This document shows, piece after piece, positions 5,373 to 8,692 of a stretch of DNA of 8,692 nucleotides. The DNA lies in the NCBI GenBank assembly GCA_026984415.1, contig JALSSE010000351.1, positions 1 through 8,692 of the forward strand. Reading direction: 5' to 3'. The translations under genes and the position numbers were made by a program. The DNA is from Hydrogenothermaceae bacterium (GTDB lineage: Bacteria; Aquificota; Aquificae; Hydrogenothermales; Hydrogenothermaceae). Under the pieces are notes generated by a model. It was not told where the DNA came from, searched no databases, and saw nothing but the letters and a program-made list of their open reading frames with translations. How positions within the stretch are numbered: the stretch's first letter is position 1; every line of letters begins with the position of its first letter.

Positions 5373-6539
5373 CTATTCTATATTTGTTTTTTTTACCATA
5401 ATTTTAAATATCCATGGATAGATTAAAGCACTAATTATGGCTGTTAATAAAATTATCGTTGCTTCTTTTTTTTCAATTATTCCAATTTCTAAACCAAGTG
5501 TAGCAATAACAACGAGAAGAGTTAAAGGCATTGATAATGCAAAAGGTACAAGGAACAGTTCACTGATTTTAAAATTGGAAAAGATTAAGAATAAACTTCC
5601 TGAACTTTTTATTAGAAGAATAACTAAAGATAAAATAACTGCAGAGAGAAAGATTTCCTTATCAAAGAAATCCCTTAAATCAAATCTTAAACCAACCTCT
5701 ATAAAGAAAATAGGTATCAAAAAACCATACCCAAAGGCACTGAGCTTTTCAACTATTTCTTCCCTTTCTTTGAAAACCATTGAGAATAACAGTCCACCAA
5801 AGAAAGCACCTATTATTGCTTCAAGTCCGAGGAGACTTGCAAGGGAAACGAATATAAACATATGGGCAAAATTTGCCCTTATTCCTGTTTCTGTAACATC
5901 TCCAGTTTTTAGAAATGTCTGTACAAGGTTTGGGTTCCACCACATATAAAGGGAGAATATTTTTAGTAAAAAGTAAGCAATCAGGAAAAATATATAAATT
6001 TCAAAGATATGCAGTACAGATTTTGTTGAAAGACCATACTTAAAATAAACAGTAAAAGCAGTTATTAGAAGTAAACTTATTATTTCTCCAATTCCGCCAA
6101 TGACTAATATTTTTTGCCCAATTTCTTTATTGATTAAACCTGTATCTTTAAGTAAAGGGTATAAAATACCAATTGCCATTGCAATGTAAACAAGAATATA
6201 AATTGTTGGTTGCTGGAAATAAACTACTATTCCTATAGATAAAAAAATCACAATCAAAAATAGTAAAGAAATTAAAAATTTTTCTTTTTTTGTTATTCCT
6301 TTTATTTTATCAACATCAATTTCTAAACCTGCAAGGTACATAAGCAATATGAAACCAAACTCTCCTAAAAATTTAACAATAGGGAATTCAGAAAGGGCAT
6401 TTTTAAAAAATAATCCTAAAACTAATCCAAAGAATATTTCACCAACAGCAGAAGGTAAGAAAATTCTTTCACTTATTAATGGAATTATAAAAGCTCCTAT
6501 TGAGATAACAAGGAGAGCAAGGGCTTCGTTATGCTCCAT
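5373..6539 (-). CDS. CPA2/Kef-type cation:proton antiporter, membrane subunit
   Basis: This is a 388-residue integral membrane protein with roughly 11-12 hydrophobic segments and no soluble C-terminal domain. It belongs to the Na+/H+ exchanger fold (PF00999-like): PSAVGEIFFGLVLG near residues 29-42, LAGLEID (69-75), a PLLKDTGLINKEIGQ stretch like the Kef 'LLKE...G' region, and PIFFIEVGLRFDL (276-288). It probably exchanges K+ or Na+ for H+ across the inner membrane. The ion-binding acidic pair after the GQ block, usually QD or DD, appears as G151-E152 here. The ATG overlaps the end of the RCK-Usp gene by 11 bp and has AGAGGA (6545-6550) 5 bases upstream, so the two proteins are likely made together. 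Kef proteins usually carry an RCK domain in cis; here it is in trans. Confidence 0.88.
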   Translation of the reverse strand: MEHNEALALLVISIGAFIIPLISERIFLPSAVGEIFFGLVLGLFFKNALSEFPIVKFLGEFGFILLMYLAGLEIDVDKIKGITKKEKFLISLLFLIVIFLSIGIVVYFQQPTIYILVYIAMAIGILYPLLKDTGLINKEIGQKILVIGGIGEIISLLLITAFTVYFKYGLSTKSVLHIFEIYIFFLIAYFLLKIFSLYMWWNPNLVQTFLKTGDVTETGIRANFAHMFIFVSLASLLGLEAIIGAFFGGLLFSMVFKEREEIVEKLSAFGYGFLIPIFFIEVGLRFDLRDFFDKEIFLSAVILSLVILLIKSSGSLFLIFSNFKISELFLVPFALSMPLTLLVVIATLGLEIGIIEKKEATIILLTAIISALIYPWIFKIMVKKTNIE

Positions 6540-7953
6540 AGCTTTCCTCTATTGGAAGAACAAGTGTTGATAGATTTGTTTTTTTTGCAACTAAATAAGA
6601 TATGTTTGGATTAAAAAATGAAAAACTGTCTTTTTTACAGGAAGCTAAAATTAGGAGGTTGTTTTCTATCTCTTTTAAGAATTTTAAACTTTCTTTTACA
6701 GGGTTTCCTTCCATAAATGTGTAATTTATTGTTTTTTTGTATATTCCTTCAAAATCTGAAATTATTTCCTGTATTTCCTGTATCTGCTTTTCTTCAGTTT
6801 CAGTTCTTAACTGCTTTGGTAGAGCTACATAAATAACCCTGTAAGGAATATTAAACATTCTTGATAACTCTATTCCTATTTCTAAAGCATATGCCGGGTC
6901 AGGGTTGTTTAAAGATATAACAATACCTTTGTATGGGAAGGTATTCCTCTCTATTAAAAAAGGTTTTGAGGAATTTTTGAAAAAATATTTTAATTTTAAT
7001 TTTTCAAATATTGATAAGTCATTGAAAGGTAAAGTTATAAGCCCTACATCTTCATTTATTTTTACAAGTTCTTTTAAAGAATTTATTTTCTTTCCGTATT
7101 CAACATTTTTTGTTTCTTTTTCTATCTCATTTTTTAAATTTTTTGGAATTCTTGACCTGTAAGGTAGAAAAATGATTTTTTGTACTTTGGTATGTTTAAA
7201 AAAGTAAATAGTTTCTTCAATACTTTTTTTAAATCTTTTTGATATAGGAGAAACTATTTTTGTTCCAAATTGGAGTGGGAATTGTGGAATACCCTTTAAT
7301 AAAATATTTACAAGGTTTTCTAAAACTTTTGGGTCTCCAATAAGGACTACTTTATCTCCGACTTTAATCTGTGTATCTCCAGAAGGTATTATAAGCTTTT
7401 CTCCTCTGTAAATAGCAGCAATTCTCCATTTTGAAGGTTTAAGATATTTTAGTTTTCTATCTACCAAATGTGATTTTGCAAGTATTGAAACTTCTATTAT
7501 TTCCCCTTTTCCTAATCCTATATTTATGGCTTTTGCATAGTTTTTTTCTATTATGTTTAAAACAATATTTTTTGTAATTTCAACAGGTTTAACGATATTT
7601 ACGTTGTAAGATTTAAACTCTTTTTCCCTCTCTAACTGGTGTAAAAGAACAATAATTGGAACATCTAATTTAAAAACTTCCCGTGCTATTCTGCATACTT
7701 CAAGGTCAACATCTGCATCTGTTATAGTTGTGATTATGTATTTTATTTCATTTATATTTAATTTTTTCCATGTAAGTATACTACTGGCATCACCTATAAT
7801 AAATTCAGCCTGTATTCCTTTTTCCTGTGCGTTTTTTATTTTTTCTTCTTTAATATCTACTGCTATAGTTTCCCAATTTTTTACCAGTTCTTTTAATATA
7901 TCCTCACCATAACAGCCTAATCCAAAAAGTAAAACTTTTCTTTTTTCTTCCAA
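6529..7953 (-). CDS. RCK (TrkA-N/TrkA-C) protein fused to a universal-stress-like domain
   Basis: This is a 474-residue soluble protein. Residues 5-140 form an RCK-N Rossmann domain with GLGCYG (11-16) and acidic D33 after the second strand, as expected for NAD(H) binding. Residues 147-220 are RCK-C/TrkA-C (GEIIEVSI...VGDKVVLIGDP). Residues 255-335 are less clear and may be a degenerate Usp-like domain. Residues 341-468 resemble UspA (GIVISLNNPDPAYALEIGIELS...LLILASC...STLVLPI) but lack the Gly-rich ATP loop of many Usp proteins. The likely role is nucleotide-responsive control of the antiporter encoded next. The start is TTG: an in-frame TAG lies three codons upstream (7963-7965), AGAGG sits 6 bases away, and there is no ATG near the N-terminus. 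It is the first gene of the operon. Confidence 0.85.
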   Translation of the reverse strand: MEEKRKVLLFGLGCYGEDILKELVKNWETIAVDIKEEKIKNAQEKGIQAEFIIGDASSILTWKKLNINEIKYIITTITDADVDLEVCRIAREVFKLDVPIIVLLHQLEREKEFKSYNVNIVKPVEITKNIVLNIIEKNYAKAINIGLGKGEIIEVSILAKSHLVDRKLKYLKPSKWRIAAIYRGEKLIIPSGDTQIKVGDKVVLIGDPKVLENLVNILLKGIPQFPLQFGTKIVSPISKRFKKSIEETIYFFKHTKVQKIIFLPYRSRIPKNLKNEIEKETKNVEYGKKINSLKELVKINEDVGLITLPFNDLSIFEKLKLKYFFKNSSKPFLIERNTFPYKGIVISLNNPDPAYALEIGIELSRMFNIPYRVIYVALPKQLRTETEEKQIQEIQEIISDFEGIYKKTINYTFMEGNPVKESLKFLKEIENNLLILASCKKDSFSFFNPNISYLVAKKTNLSTLVLPIEESYGA

Positions 7954-7959
7954 GTTTTT

Positions 7960-7964
7960 CCTCT
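7960..7964 (-). promoter_or_regulatory. Shine-Dalgarno supporting the TTG start of the RCK-Usp gene
   Basis: On the minus strand AGAGG is 6 bases before TTG (7953-7951). With the upstream in-frame TAG it fixes this unusual start. Confidence 0.7.
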
Positions 7965-7982
7965 AACCAATTTTTTTCTTTA

Positions 7983-8011
7983 ATCATAAGCTATAAAATT
8001 TAATGTGTCTA
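7983..8011 (-). promoter_or_regulatory. Sigma-70-like promoter of the RCK-Usp/antiporter/exonuclease/proC operon
   Basis: On the minus strand TAGACA (8011-8006, 5 of 6), a 17-base spacer and TATGAT (7988-7983, 5 of 6) predict a start near 7976 and a leader of about 23 bases. It is the best-matched promoter in the window. Confidence 0.65.
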
Positions 8012-8094
8012 CTATTCTATTATTATTTTCTAAAAATTTTTTATGTATAAATACAGATTTTACGCCGATTTAAGCTGATTAGTTAATAATCCGA

Positions 8095-8110
8095 AACATT
8101 CTAAGATGTT
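8095..8110. repeat. Short dyad upstream of the PAS signalling gene
   Basis: AACAT and ATGTT flank TCTAAG, ending 30 bp before the ATG at 8141. The arms are only 5 bp, so this may be chance. The rest of the 187-bp divergent spacer (7954-8140) shows no RNA gene, and I found no convincing plus-strand promoter. Confidence 0.2.
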
Positions 8111-8140
8111 CTAAAAGATATTTTGGTTAAGGTTAGGTTT

Positions 8141-8692
8141 ATGGGTATAAACTCTTTTTGGAGAATACTTGTAGTTATAGGTTCTGTTATTGTGGCAATT
8201 CTTGCTTCCACAATTCAGATGGTAGGATTCTTAAATATAGAAACTCTTTCTTTAAAATATTTTATTATTCCTGTCTTTGTTGGTCTTGCCTTTGGATTTT
8301 TAATTGTAAAGATAATAACTTTTGCTATGGAAATTAAGGAAAAAGAGAAAAAGATTGAAAAATTAAATAAAGAATTACAGAATGAGGTTGATAAAAAAAC
8401 AAGGGAATTAGAGGATATAGAAATAATAACCTCACAGGTTTTTAACAATCAGAGGAATATTACAATTTTAACTACAGGATATAATATCAGATTGGTAAAT
8501 AAAAGGTTTTTTGACTATTTTACAGATTACAAATCTCTTGATGAATTTAAAAAAGAACACAACTGCATATGTGATTTTTTTGAAGATAGAGAGGGCTATA
8601 TTAAGCCGAAATGTAATGGAATTCCATGGGTAGAATACGTAGAAAAAAATCCAGATGAACTACACAAGGCAATTTTAAATATAAATGGAAAA
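8141..8692 (+). CDS. Membrane-anchored PAS-domain signalling protein, N-terminal part (3' end outside window)
   Basis: The frame is open from the ATG at 8141 to the last base, giving 184 residues with no stop. There are two hydrophobic segments (about 8-30 and 39-62) joined by a short loop (NIETLS), then a charged coiled coil (about 63-95, rich in Lys/Glu), then the start of a PAS-like domain (about 100-184: ITILTTGYNIRLVNKRFFDYF, later CICDFFEDREGYI and IPWVEYVEKNPDELH). This layout is typical of inner-membrane histidine kinases and diguanylate cyclases. The output domain lies beyond the window, so which of these it is cannot be said. The short loop suggests little periplasmic sensing, making the cytoplasmic PAS the likely input. 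The ribosome site is weak (AAGG 8 bases upstream, AGG 3 bases upstream). An in-frame TAA at 8102 limits other starts to a TTG at 8123. It is divergent from the RCK-Usp operon. Confidence 0.8.
   Translation, partial: MGINSFWRILVVIGSVIVAILASTIQMVGFLNIETLSLKYFIIPVFVGLAFGFLIVKIITFAMEIKEKEKKIEKLNKELQNEVDKKTRELEDIEIITSQVFNNQRNITILTTGYNIRLVNKRFFDYFTDYKSLDEFKKEHNCICDFFEDREGYIKPKCNGIPWVEYVEKNPDELHKAILNINGK

Noticed and set aside
5437..5949. A 170-residue plus-strand open frame
   Set aside because: It lies wholly antisense to the antiporter gene. Its Lys/Ser-rich make-up is the mirror of hydrophobic codons, and no motif or ribosome site supports it.
8215..8448. A 77-residue minus-strand open frame near the right end
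   Set aside because: It is antisense to the two-TM/coiled-coil part of the PAS protein, which has clear domain structure. It has no recognisable motif.

Overview
This window looks like ordinary chromosomal DNA from a low-GC (roughly one-third G+C) thermophilic bacterium, most likely the Aquificota, Hydrogenothermaceae-like (Persephonella/Sulfurihydrogenibium type). That placement is inference. It rests on the AT-rich, Lys/Ile/Glu-rich coding style, a HerA-type DNA translocase, and a one-cluster ferredoxin of the CTACxLC...VPEVY type, which I associate with Aquificota 2-oxoacid:ferredoxin chemistry. Coding density is high. No rRNA, tRNA, insertion sequence, CRISPR array or phage gene is visible.

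Layout. (1) 1-2451, plus strand: the C-terminal 378 residues of a HerA-like ATPase (N-terminus outside the window), a COG1926-type phosphoribosyltransferase, and a small lipoprotein with a Tll0287-like/DUF3365 haem-binding domain. They are packed tightly: a 2-bp gap, then a 4-bp ATGA overlap. (2) A perfect 9-bp stem hairpin at 2455-2476 separates this operon from a convergent [4Fe-4S] ferredoxin gene on the minus strand (2491-2730). (3) The ferredoxin gene is divergent from hemW (2834-3934, plus). The 103-bp spacer holds two nested, opposed sigma-70-like promoters around a 16-bp dyad. (4) 3926-7953, minus strand, is a four-gene operon read right to left: RCK-plus-Usp cytoplasmic protein, CPA2/Kef-type membrane antiporter, DEDDh exonuclease, and proC. 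It has a good promoter at 7983-8011, and three of its junctions are overlaps or short gaps (11-bp overlap, 36-bp gap, 32-bp overlap). Its 3' end overlaps the 3' end of hemW by 9 bp. (5) From 8141 to the window end, plus strand, is the start of a two-TM, coiled-coil, PAS signalling protein, cut off before its output domain.

How the genes fit together. The RCK-Usp protein and the antiporter look like a two-gene version of a Kef/Trk-style monovalent cation/proton system, with the sensing part on a separate, translationally coupled polypeptide. Proline synthesis (proC) in the same transcript makes an osmotic or ionic-homeostasis theme plausible but unproven. HemW (haem chaperone), the haem lipoprotein and the ferredoxin are all redox proteins, but they are in separate transcription units. 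I see no convincing undescribed multigene system. The points most worth a second look are the nested divergent promoter region, the split antiporter/RCK-Usp pair with its altered ion-site residues, and the HerA-PRTase-haem lipoprotein operon.
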